Program-made: the position numbers and the translations under genes | Notes under the pieces: generated by a model | Databases searched by the model: none | The model's input: only the letters and a program-made list of their open reading frames with translations | Told to the model about the DNA's origin: nothing | DNA from: Deltaproteobacteria bacterium | Lineage (GTDB): Bacteria > Desulfobacterota > Desulfobacteria > Desulfobacterales > G020354645 | NCBI GenBank assembly: GCA_020354645.1 | Contig: CP070652.1 | Coordinates: forward strand, 4,563,145 to 4,627,144 | DNA: 64,000 nucleotides | Direction of reading: 5' to 3' | In this document: one piece after another, positions 35,110 to 42,934 of the stretch | How the letters are laid out: every line of letters starts with the position of its first letter | Position numbering within the stretch: the first letter of the stretch is position 1

Positions 35110-36309
35110 CTAATCGGTTTTATCCAAACTTTCATCGGCATACATGCGCTTGACCTCGGCTCTGTCACCGATGATGGCTTTGACCACCAGCGCGTTGTTC
35201 GGCGGACATCCCTTGACATGTCGATCAGCCTTCTCTTTCATACATAAGCCCACGGATACGAGATCTTTCTGGGCCACATCGGCCGGAAGCGGCGCATCGC
35301 CGGTTACCACAGTCACCCCAGGGAGATACCTGAGTTGATCGGCATTGCGCATATCAATAAGAGCACTCATAACCGTATTTCGGCACCCGGTGCAGGTTGC
35401 CTCCCCATGGATGAGATTAAAACCCTCCATCTCTACCGGATCGTCTTCAATAGCCCGGAGAAAGCGTCGTTTGACATTGTTCAGGGATTCTCCCACCACT
35501 TCAATCTGATCCGAATCCATCACCCCCAATCCTCGAGCGTTTGCGTTCACCGTCAGCAGGGTTTCAGCGGGGTCGTATCCAATTAGCCGTGCACAGGTTG
35601 CATCCACGGCCACAAGGTCCTTTCCGGCCAAAATAAGGTTCATTTCCACCGGCTTGCCGAAAATCGGTCCCACGCCTTCCTGGCAAATAATCGCATCTAC
35701 GACTGCAAGCTGGGGTTTTATCGCGGATAAAAGGTCAACAACGCCTTCAAAAAGTCCCTCTTGGTGCATCGCCTTTTTGGCTTTGTCTGTCAGCAGGCCT
35801 TTGAGTTTTTTTATGGCACATGTCATTTCAGTTTGATCGTGTGTCTTCAACTTGGGAACGCTGATAATAACATCAGCCTGCTGCACCATTGCCCAGCATT
35901 CAAGGGTTTCAAACACCTTACCGTTAGCAACGTGAATTTCCAGGCTCGCCTTTTGGGCCTTCAAGTTGACGATCTCGTAGCCCATTTCCTGCAATACCCG
36001 GTAGCCCGACTGCTGGATAACTTTTTCCGAATCCACTCCTACAGCAGAGGACTCTGCAATTACCGGGCGGGCGTCAAGGCAACGCACCATGTCTGCCAGT
36101 GCGCGAGGCACTTCCGGAATTGTGATGCATCCTGCCTCCCTTTCCACCGGCGGTGCGACCCAGCTTGGGTTGATAAGAACCAAATCTCCGGGTTTGATCA
36201 GCGTCTCAATCCCGCCTATTAGATCGAGAGCATGCCGCACGGCGCTGTGAATTTCCGGATAATCCGGTTTCGCATCAGTCTTGACAATCGATACCCTGGC
36301 CTTGCTCAT
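35110..36309 (-). CDS. DUF362-family protein
   Basis: 399 residues. The DUF362 core is plain: VSIVKTDAKPDYPEIHSAVRHALDLIGG, LVLINPSWVAPP, VIISVPKLKTHDQTEMTCAIKKLKGLL and AVVDAIICQEGVGP. The family is common in anaerobes, and members may be iron-sulfur or metal-related; a late cysteine pair (GEATCTGCRNTVMSAL) is present here. GGGGG precedes the ATG. The role is unknown. Neighbouring repeats on both sides isolate it from other genes, so it is probably a single-gene unit. Confidence 0.88.
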   Translation of the reverse strand: MSKARVSIVKTDAKPDYPEIHSAVRHALDLIGGIETLIKPGDLVLINPSWVAPPVEREAGCITIPEVPRALADMVRCLDARPVIAESSAVGVDSEKVIQQSGYRVLQEMGYEIVNLKAQKASLEIHVANGKVFETLECWAMVQQADVIISVPKLKTHDQTEMTCAIKKLKGLLTDKAKKAMHQEGLFEGVVDLLSAIKPQLAVVDAIICQEGVGPIFGKPVEMNLILAGKDLVAVDATCARLIGYDPAETLLTVNANARGLGVMDSDQIEVVGESLNNVKRRFLRAIEDDPVEMEGFNLIHGEATCTGCRNTVMSALIDMRNADQLRYLPGVTVVTGDAPLPADVAQKDLVSVGLCMKEKADRHVKGCPPNNALVVKAIIGDRAEVKRMYADESLDKTD

Positions 36310-36349
36310 GTTATTTCCCCCTGTCGCTAAACAAAAAACTGGTGTGTTG

Positions 36350-36400
36350 CCGGTTTGCTTGCCTGCAAGCCCCGTCCTTCAGGGCGGGGAGCTTCACATG
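36350..36400 (-). repeat. O-type hairpin repeat, minus orientation
   Basis: On the minus strand it reads GTGAAGCTCCCCGCCCTGAA, GGACGGGGCTTGCAGG and CAAGCAAACCGGC. It lies between the DUF362 start codon and P1 copy D. Confidence 0.65.
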
Positions 36401-36439
36401 TTACTTCGCTTGATAGGCGGGCACCCCACTTAATTACTT

Positions 36440-36714
36440 CAGGGGTCGGGGAGTTTTTTCCCAAAAACTTTGATAATAGCGGAATGAATTATCAGCAGCG
36501 AAATCGTGCACTGTCTGAATGCGTTAGGGAGCGTTGCGAAAGAACAGGCTGTAACCAAAATTTGTCATCGGGGTGCGATGCTGATTTAACCCTTAACCTA
36601 ATGTTTTAATGTTTAATCGCTGTTCTTTCGCTACGACCCCTTATGCATGAGTTTGCACGATGCAGTCGCTGATGATTCATGCAGCGACCTTCTCAAAAAA
36701 CTCCCCGACCCCTG
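36440..36714 (+). repeat. MITE family P1, copy D (best preserved ends)
   Basis: 275 bp. The ends CAGGGGTCGGGGAGTTTTTT and AAAAAACTCCCCGACCCCTG are a perfect 20 bp inverted repeat, flanked by the 8 bp direct repeat AATTACTT (36432-36439 and 36715-36722). The interior is nearly identical to copy A, so the two are the most recent relatives. Confidence 0.9.
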
Positions 36715-36761
36715 AATTACTTAAAATGGACTCAAATAGAAGCGTTCATCAAACATCTTTA

Positions 36762-38387
36762 TTAATACCCGATGGCACAACCATCTTTCCTTCGATCAGA
36801 TGCGCCCAGCAGCAATCTTCGCCGCGCATCAAAGTATATAGCTTGACCGCCTCCAACCTGGTTGACCGGTTCAGGGGCTTGAATGATGCGGTGGCCCCTT
36901 TTCTGTAAATCTAAAGCTGTCTCGTCTGGAATACCGTCTTCTAAATAAACATCCAGGCCTTGCGTATGTCTTATTCTCGGCACATCAACAGCTTCTTGTA
37001 GATTCATCTTAAAATCAATAAGATTTATTAAGAATTGAACGTGCCCTTGGGGTTGCATGTCCCCACCCATGACGCCGAAGCTCATGACAAAACGACCTTG
37101 TTTAAAGACCATTCCCGGAATAATAGTGTGCCGTGGCCGTTTGTGGGGTTCTAATCGATTGGGGTGAGCGGGGTCCAGTGAAAAAGAGTGACCCCTGTTT
37201 TGGAGCACAACACCTGTTCCATCCACGACCATACCCGATCCGAAAGCCATATAGATACTGCTTATAAACGAAGCTGCATTACCGCTTTGATCCACAGCGG
37301 TAACATAAACCGTATCAGAACCTTTTGAGGACACAGAAGGCAACGGAGGGACCATGGCTTTTGCCGGGTTGATCTCAGGCCGCCATTGCGCTGCGTAATC
37401 TTTTGAAATTAATCTACTTACCGGGACGTCCTCGAATTCGGGATCGGTTACCCAGCAGTCACGATCGTTAAATGCAACTTTTTTGGCCTCTATAAGAAGA
37501 TGAAGATATTCAGGGTCGTTGTGACCCAAGCTGCCGATATCGTATCCCTCCAGGACATTCAACATCTCCAGGGCCGTTATTCCTTGCCCGTTGGGGGGCA
37601 ATTCGTAAACAGTGTATCCGCGGTAGTCGGTTGATAATGGTTCTACCCAGGTCGTTTGATGATCATGGAAATCCTTACGAGAAAGCAGACCGCCGTTTCG
37701 CCTGGTAAACTCTAGAATAGCCCCACAAACATCACCTTCGTAAAAACTTGAAATACCTGTGGCTGTAATTTTTCTATAAGTGTGCGCCAAGTCTTTGTTG
37801 CGGAAAATATGTCCCGGATGAGGCGCTTTGCCATTTATAAGATAGGTTTTTGAGGAATTTTCATGGGACAGGAGAGTGTCTTCCGCGTTTTTCCATTCAC
37901 CGGCAATCACCTCGGTGATCGGAAATCCATTTTCAGCATAGTCTATGGCATCCTCTAAAAGCTCACTCAGTGTTAGATTACCATAGCGCTCCACTGCTTG
38001 CGCCCATCCCTGCAAAGCACCTGGAACCGTTACTGATAGCATCCCCCTTTCGGGCATAACCTCAATCTGCCGGTCTCGGAACCAATCGAGGCTGGCGCGG
38101 TAGGGTGCCCTCCCGCTACCGTTCATACCAAGAAGCTTGTCATCCTCTGCAAGGTAAATCAACGCGAAAGCGTCGCCACCGATACCAACGGAATGGGGTT
38201 CCACCACGCTTAACGTGCTCACCATGGCTACGGCTGCATCGATGGCGTTTCCGCCTTTGTTGAGCACCTTATAACCGCTAAGGGTTGCTAACTGCTGGCT
38301 GGATGCCACCATGCCCCGCGACCCCATCGTTACCGATCTTTGGGCATAGCTATGAGATTCCCTTTTTTGAGTATAATAAAATTGCAA
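36762..38387 (-). CDS. ggt: Gamma-glutamyltransferase family protein
   Basis: 541 residues. The start is a TTG, supported by a strong GGAGG six bases upstream. Family signs: GGNAIDAAVAMVSTLSVVEPHSVGIGGDAF near the N-terminus, the autocleavage threonine T359 in GSDTVYVTAVDQSG (the new N-terminus of the small subunit), and GSGMVVDGTG after it. It hydrolyses or transfers gamma-glutamyl groups, classically from glutathione. No N-terminal signal peptide is visible with this start, so it may be cytoplasmic or may use another export route. Some members act on cephalosporin side chains instead. Confidence 0.9.
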   Translation of the reverse strand: MQFYYTQKRESHSYAQRSVTMGSRGMVASSQQLATLSGYKVLNKGGNAIDAAVAMVSTLSVVEPHSVGIGGDAFALIYLAEDDKLLGMNGSGRAPYRASLDWFRDRQIEVMPERGMLSVTVPGALQGWAQAVERYGNLTLSELLEDAIDYAENGFPITEVIAGEWKNAEDTLLSHENSSKTYLINGKAPHPGHIFRNKDLAHTYRKITATGISSFYEGDVCGAILEFTRRNGGLLSRKDFHDHQTTWVEPLSTDYRGYTVYELPPNGQGITALEMLNVLEGYDIGSLGHNDPEYLHLLIEAKKVAFNDRDCWVTDPEFEDVPVSRLISKDYAAQWRPEINPAKAMVPPLPSVSSKGSDTVYVTAVDQSGNAASFISSIYMAFGSGMVVDGTGVVLQNRGHSFSLDPAHPNRLEPHKRPRHTIIPGMVFKQGRFVMSFGVMGGDMQPQGHVQFLINLIDFKMNLQEAVDVPRIRHTQGLDVYLEDGIPDETALDLQKRGHRIIQAPEPVNQVGGGQAIYFDARRRLLLGASDRRKDGCAIGY

Positions 38388-38547
38388 TATCCACCTCCAA
38401 TCCAGAACTCATCATCCAATGAAAATACCTGACATCATGCCTGAAATTCCAAATACCGAAGGCAGGATTTGTTGTCAACGTCGATCTTTTAATCGTGGGC
38501 GGCAATTTACAGTGGATTTAACCTTATCTCACCTTCACCGTACAGGA

Positions 38548-39330
38548 TCACAAATTGTGGGTTGAAAGGAATTCAATCAGCAGGTTGTCGAATTCCTCCG
38601 GTTTTTCCAGCATCGGAAAATGGCCGCATTTTTCGATCATGATGAGTCGAGATCCCGGAATCAATTCGGCAAGCATCTGCGATTCTACGGGCACAGCGGA
38701 AACGTCGGCTCGAGCCCCGATCACAAGGCACGGCATCCGGAAGTTGGGAAGGTAAGCTCTGAGGTCAAAACGGCTATAGGCTCGCACCAAGTCTAGGCCG
38801 ACTTTCTCAGGGGTCTTCAACATCTCTTTGCGAACCCACTCCACAATGCCTCGTTCAGTTGCAGGGGCAAACCAACCATAGAAATACTTCAGAAATGCTT
38901 TTTGAAATCCGAGAGCTGCGCTATTCTTCTCGATGCGTTTTGAGATAAGGCGGTCTTCAAGGTCCGCTGCAATGGTGGTCACGAGAACGAGGCCCGACAC
39001 TTTCTGCGCGTAGTTCTTACCGAACTCCTGAGCAACCATACCCCCCATGGAATGGCCGATTACAACTGTTCGGTCGATAGCGAGCTTTTTCATGACTGTG
39101 AAAACATCTTCGGCCAGTTGCTCGACCGTGTAGCCGCCGCCGGGCACATCAGATCCTCCCTGCCCGCGGAAGTCTATGGTCAGGATCTGGTGATTCTGCG
39201 AGAAGAATTCAACCTGCTTGTTCCAAAACTGCCGGTTACACATCCAGCCGTGCAAGAATAGAAGCGGCTTTCCACGACCGGCCAGCGTATATGCAATCCT
39301 GACACCATTCACAGAAACATGACTATCCAT
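38548..39330 (-). CDS. Alpha/beta hydrolase
   Basis: About 260 residues from the ATG at 39330; the open frame extends seven codons upstream to a TTG without a better ribosome site. LLFLHGWMCNRQFW forms the oxyanion region, GHSMGGMVAQEF the nucleophile elbow (serine), and KCGHFPMLEKPEEF carries the catalytic histidine, as in 3-oxoadipate enol-lactonase and related esterases. The substrate is unknown. It lies downstream of the gamma-glutamyltransferase start with a 160 bp gap, transcribed in the same direction. Confidence 0.88.
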   Translation of the reverse strand: MDSHVSVNGVRIAYTLAGRGKPLLFLHGWMCNRQFWNKQVEFFSQNHQILTIDFRGQGGSDVPGGGYTVEQLAEDVFTVMKKLAIDRTVVIGHSMGGMVAQEFGKNYAQKVSGLVLVTTIAADLEDRLISKRIEKNSAALGFQKAFLKYFYGWFAPATERGIVEWVRKEMLKTPEKVGLDLVRAYSRFDLRAYLPNFRMPCLVIGARADVSAVPVESQMLAELIPGSRLIMIEKCGHFPMLEKPEEFDNLLIEFLSTHNL

Positions 39331-39403
39331 AAGGTCACTCGCCGGGGTCAAGCAACAGTCCTGCCGATACCGTTGTGATAATTTCTAAAGATATGGTTAG
39401 GTC

Positions 39404-40891
39404 TTACCTTTTAAGCAGTTCTTCTCGTATTTTCACCATGGCAAGGGTATCTTGACCACAGTAAATCACCAAATCGTTTTTAATTTTCTCTTTCTCCTCT
39501 GCGCCTGTTGCCGGATCAATCATTTTCAGATATTCAAGGGCGGCTTGGCCGCCTTCCTGGATGGCCAGGCCCTCATAACTCATTTCGGGCACCAGGGCTG
39601 GAAGCACGGCTTTGAGTGAAAAGGAACCATAAAATTTCGGATGGTAAAAATGACGTTTTATGATCGCATACAAATCTTTGAACCTTTTGGGGATCGCGTT
39701 TAACTGTTGGCGGAATTTGGGCAGGTAATCGGCCAGCTCTATTATTATGCCCCGTTCATAGGTTGTGTAAATAAATATTGATCCTTTGTTTCCCAGAGTT
39801 TCCAGGAGTGCGCGCGCAAATTCTTCCCTGGGGTCCTTGTCTTCATTACAAAGATATTCCCGGTGATCAATGTTGCCGTCGGCTGTCAGGATGTGATTGG
39901 ACCACTGAAATGGAATGGCCTGATAGGGCCGGGTGCCTTCGTAAAGCGGAACTGCGGAACCAAAAGTTTCAAAATCCAGAAAGTGAATCGGGTATTGCGC
40001 ATCATTCAGCTCGGATTCAAGATCCGGTTAAACGTATTCCTCCTGATTGATGGCACATGATCTGATACGCTTTTGAAATTGAGTGAGCGGAAAAGACGCG
40101 GGAATATCGCGGATATCCTGAACATCCATATCAGCCAGTTCGCACAACCTGTTCTGCCCGATGCCGCTTAGGCCAATCACCCAGAATTCGGGCATCTTTC
40201 GGGTGCAATGATCCCAGAACTCACACGGATATGGATTCATGCAATGTCTGTCGGGAGGTATTGAAGGCGCCTTGTTGTCAGCCAGCATCTCTTTGAAATC
40301 ATTCAATTGTGACGGCACCAATCCAATTTGAACAAAGAGTTTATCGGTCAGATCGGTAAAGGAAAATAAGCGTTCAAGATCCAGATGGCTGCCCTCATAC
40401 ACATACTGTTTATCAAGATGCAGGATACCGGCCTGTTCAATCGACAGCCCGCATCCGTGCAAAACGTAATCTTGAACCGCAACATCGGGCAAATGGACAT
40501 CTTTGACATTGGTGGATGACTTGACTTCTATCAAATTCCATTTTCCGTTATCCAATTTCTGAAGGATATCTACCCGAATGCGGACACCATCGTAAACAAA
40601 AGCTGCTTCGTATATGGCTCTCACATCCGGGGTGCCCATGGCTGCCACAGTGGACCTGACCGCCTGGTCATGGCGAAAGTATTCTTCTTCGATATGAACG
40701 CCTTTGGGGTAAAGTTTTGTGGCCAGTCTCCCCACTTCATGACCGGTATCAAAGATGGCCTGCTGGGCAGGGGAGATCTCGGTAGCCAGCTGCGGCTCGT
40801 AGCACTGATACCACAACCGCAGCGGACACTGCAATCCGGCCAGAAAGCGGGATTTGGAAAGCATGGGGGGAGTTCGTGCTTTCATTTGCAA
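39404..40891 (-). pseudogene. DUF2779-type nuclease gene interrupted by an in-frame TAA
   Basis: Two open segments in one frame (40891-40028 and 40027-39404) are separated by a single TAA at 40030-40028. The first part has the Cas4/RecB-like nuclease features (RVDILQKLDNGKWNLIEVKSS) and a cysteine set (SRFLAGLQCPLRLWYQC; CMNPYPCEFWDHC) suited to an iron-sulfur cluster. The second has a DEDD-type exonuclease pattern (HFLDFETFGS ... YCGQDTLAM). Together they make the about 495-residue DUF2779 protein. The rest of the frame is intact and there is no in-frame start with a ribosome site after the stop. It is a recent nonsense mutation, a sequencing error or a read-through site. Confidence 0.8.
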
Positions 40892-40912
40892 TTATTTTAC
40901 GTGCCACAGAAA

Positions 40913-41371
40913 TCAGTCCGAATGAAGGACCTTGAGTTTGGCATCAATCAGTTGGTTGTGTGAAAGACGCAGTAGATTTTTAAGCTTGTTCATCAGGTAG
41001 TGTTCGTGCTCGTCCATTTTCCCGTCTATATAGACCATTCGCCACAGCGTTTCGATGACCTCGATTTTTTCGTCTGTTGAATAATTATCATTAATCCGTT
41101 TGGCAAATTGCCAGAGATCTACACTTTCCGCCAATTCTTTGTCAGCCTCTGCAATCAGGGCGTCGGCGTGCTCCTGTGGTAAACCGTATTTTTCTTTCAT
41201 AATAGATAAAATTGTGTCCATCTCCGTTTCGGTAAATGTTTCGTCTATGCGGGCCATTTCCAGAAAAAGGGCACAGGCAGCTATGCGCACGTCGTGCTCC
41301 GTATTCCGGTTTGCATCTTGCGTAGCATCCGCTGTTGTTTTGCTGAAAAAACGTTTTACGATGTCAAGCAT
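40913..41371 (-). CDS. TerB-family protein
   Basis: About 152 residues from the ATG at 41371, with GGGAG eight bases upstream, preferred over an ATG 15 bases earlier. All-helical protein with the TerB (tellurite-resistance) look: LEMARIDETFTETEMDTILSIMKEKYG, then DEKIEVIETLWRMVYIDGKMDEHEHYLMNKL, where acidic residues could bind metal. TerB-like proteins are common stand-alone genes with poorly known roles at the membrane. It is 21 bp upstream of the DUF2779 gene, so the pair was probably one transcript. Confidence 0.87.
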   Translation of the reverse strand: MLDIVKRFFSKTTADATQDANRNTEHDVRIAACALFLEMARIDETFTETEMDTILSIMKEKYGLPQEHADALIAEADKELAESVDLWQFAKRINDNYSTDEKIEVIETLWRMVYIDGKMDEHEHYLMNKLKNLLRLSHNQLIDAKLKVLHSD

Positions 41372-41407
41372 CCTTAATTCTCCCATGTTTTGTCTTTTTA
41401 GATAATT

Positions 41408-41588
41408 GAGGGGTCGGGGTGTTTTTTTAATCCATTGTCGTAAGTCTTTTGTTTTTCTTCAATTTGGCAGTGGGGGAGATCTCAGCCACCGAAGGTGGAA
41501 TGCGCAGGAAACAAGTATCCCCTGCTGCCAAATTGCTTAGAAAAACAAAGACTGGAGGTACAGGGTCAAAAAAACACCCCGATCCCTC
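41408..41588 (+). repeat. MITE family P2, copy a
   Basis: 181 bp with the same termini as P1 (GAGGGGTCGGGGTGTTTTT, CACCCCGATCCCTC) but a different interior: TAAGTCTTTTGTTTTTCTTC and AATTTGGCAG pair with CTGCCAAATT and AAAAACAAAGACT. The flanking direct repeats AGATAATT (41400-41407) and AAATAATT (41589-41596) differ by one base. It lies between TerB and OYE genes. Confidence 0.87.
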
Positions 41589-41609
41589 AAATAATTTTGT
41601 TGGGCTTGA

Positions 41610-41652
41610 CTTAAACGGCAGCGCTTGCGGGAAAGCCGGCCGGTCAAACATG
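41610..41652 (+). repeat. O-type repeat, right half only
   Basis: GCGCTTGCGGGAAAGC then CGGCCGGTCAAACATGG, matching the right tail of the 12917 copy. The left hairpin is missing. Confidence 0.5.
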
Positions 41653-41683
41653 GAGATCTCAACCACTTGTTTTTAAATAACGA

Positions 41684-42805
41684 TCACCGAAATAGAGCCC
41701 GATACGTTTCGCGCCTTCCCCTGGACCACCGTGGACAAAATGCCGGTTGTCCTTTCATCACTAACTGCATGCAGGCATCACACTTGGGGCTGCATTTCAA
41801 AATGGCTTTATCCCGGCCCTTTCGGGCTTTTTGGGGCCACTCCGGATCGACCCCTAACATACGGGCCAGACCTATAATATCCGCCTTTTTCTCTTTCAAT
41901 ATTGCTTCCGCTCTCGCTGTAGTTGAAATGCGTCCGGCCGTGATCACTGGAACGCGCACGTGCTTCTTGATAGCAGCGGCCTGTGGAACCATGTAACCGG
42001 GCTTTTGGGATTTTTTGACGACTTCCGGGAGATAAAATGATTCGTATGTCCCGGCCATGACCGAAAGATAAGTGACGCCGTTGTCTTCCAGCGCTTTGGC
42101 CAGGGTCACCGCTTCCGCCGGATGCAAGCCGTCCGGCAACCACTCATCCGCCAAAAAACGGTATCCGACTGTAAAATCCCCGACCCTGTCTTTGGTTCGT
42201 TTCAGCACCTCCAGCGGAAAGCGAATACGATCGGCAAGCGAGCCACCATAAATGTCGGACCGCTTATTTGTTCGGGGGGATACAAACTGGGCAAGAAGAT
42301 AACCTGTTCCGCCGTGAAGTTCTACCAAATCGAAGCCGGCGGCTTTGACTCTGGCGGCAGCATTTGCAAATTGCTTCTGGATACTGACGATTTCCTTTTT
42401 CGTGAGCTCCCGGGGCATCCGATTGAAAACGGAAACGGCCGATGGTGCTACCGGTTCGGACACATGAGCATAACGTCCGGCGTGATTAATCTGGAGACCG
42501 GCACGTGCCTTGTGCACCGTTATCGATTGCGCGAGCTTCTCAAGGCCTGGCAAGTAGCGCTGGTGATCACAACGGATAGTTCGGGGAGACCCTGCGCCCC
42601 CCGGTGTGATGCTGGCATTTTCCACCACGATCAGGGCGGCGCCGCTTTTTGCCATTTGTCCATAGTGGTGAAGCAGTAATGGCGATACCTTCCCGGTGGC
42701 TGCGGCATAGCCCAGATACAGCGGTGCCATGGTGATACGGTTCTTCAATTTCAGCCCATTCAAATTAATTCGTTTAAAGAGGTTCGGATAGGCAACCTTT
42801 TCCAT
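41684..42805 (-). CDS. Old-yellow-enzyme family NADH:flavin oxidoreductase
   Basis: 373 residues. The FMN-binding TIM barrel starts with LFKRINLNGLKLKNRITMAPL. Other family phrases are LQINHAGRYA, GFDLVELHGGTGYLLAQFVSPRTNKRSDIYGGS and PVITAGRI. Near the C-terminus CSPKCDACMQ...FCPRW gives the cysteine set that binds a 4Fe-4S cluster in the 2,4-dienoyl-CoA reductase / trimethylamine dehydrogenase branch. The protein stops right after it and lacks the second FAD/NAD domain of that branch. It must take electrons from a separate protein. It reduces an enone, enoyl-CoA or similar compound. Confidence 0.88.
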   Translation of the reverse strand: MEKVAYPNLFKRINLNGLKLKNRITMAPLYLGYAAATGKVSPLLLHHYGQMAKSGAALIVVENASITPGGAGSPRTIRCDHQRYLPGLEKLAQSITVHKARAGLQINHAGRYAHVSEPVAPSAVSVFNRMPRELTKKEIVSIQKQFANAAARVKAAGFDLVELHGGTGYLLAQFVSPRTNKRSDIYGGSLADRIRFPLEVLKRTKDRVGDFTVGYRFLADEWLPDGLHPAEAVTLAKALEDNGVTYLSVMAGTYESFYLPEVVKKSQKPGYMVPQAAAIKKHVRVPVITAGRISTTARAEAILKEKKADIIGLARMLGVDPEWPQKARKGRDKAILKCSPKCDACMQLVMKGQPAFCPRWSRGRRETYRALFR

Positions 42806-42934
42806 AGTGACTCCCTGTTATTTTCTTTGTCATACAAGACGATTTGCAGCCCTAAAAATAGCTGCTATACGATGACTCTGACGATTTCAATTCATATAAA
42901 TTAACACACGTTTCTATAACCGGAATGTCGCCGG

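Noticed and set aside
41427-41676. Short frames in the P2 elements (also 47892-48080)
   Set aside because: They come from the inverted repeat read on both strands; the two copies have the same accidental frames because the DNA is repeated.
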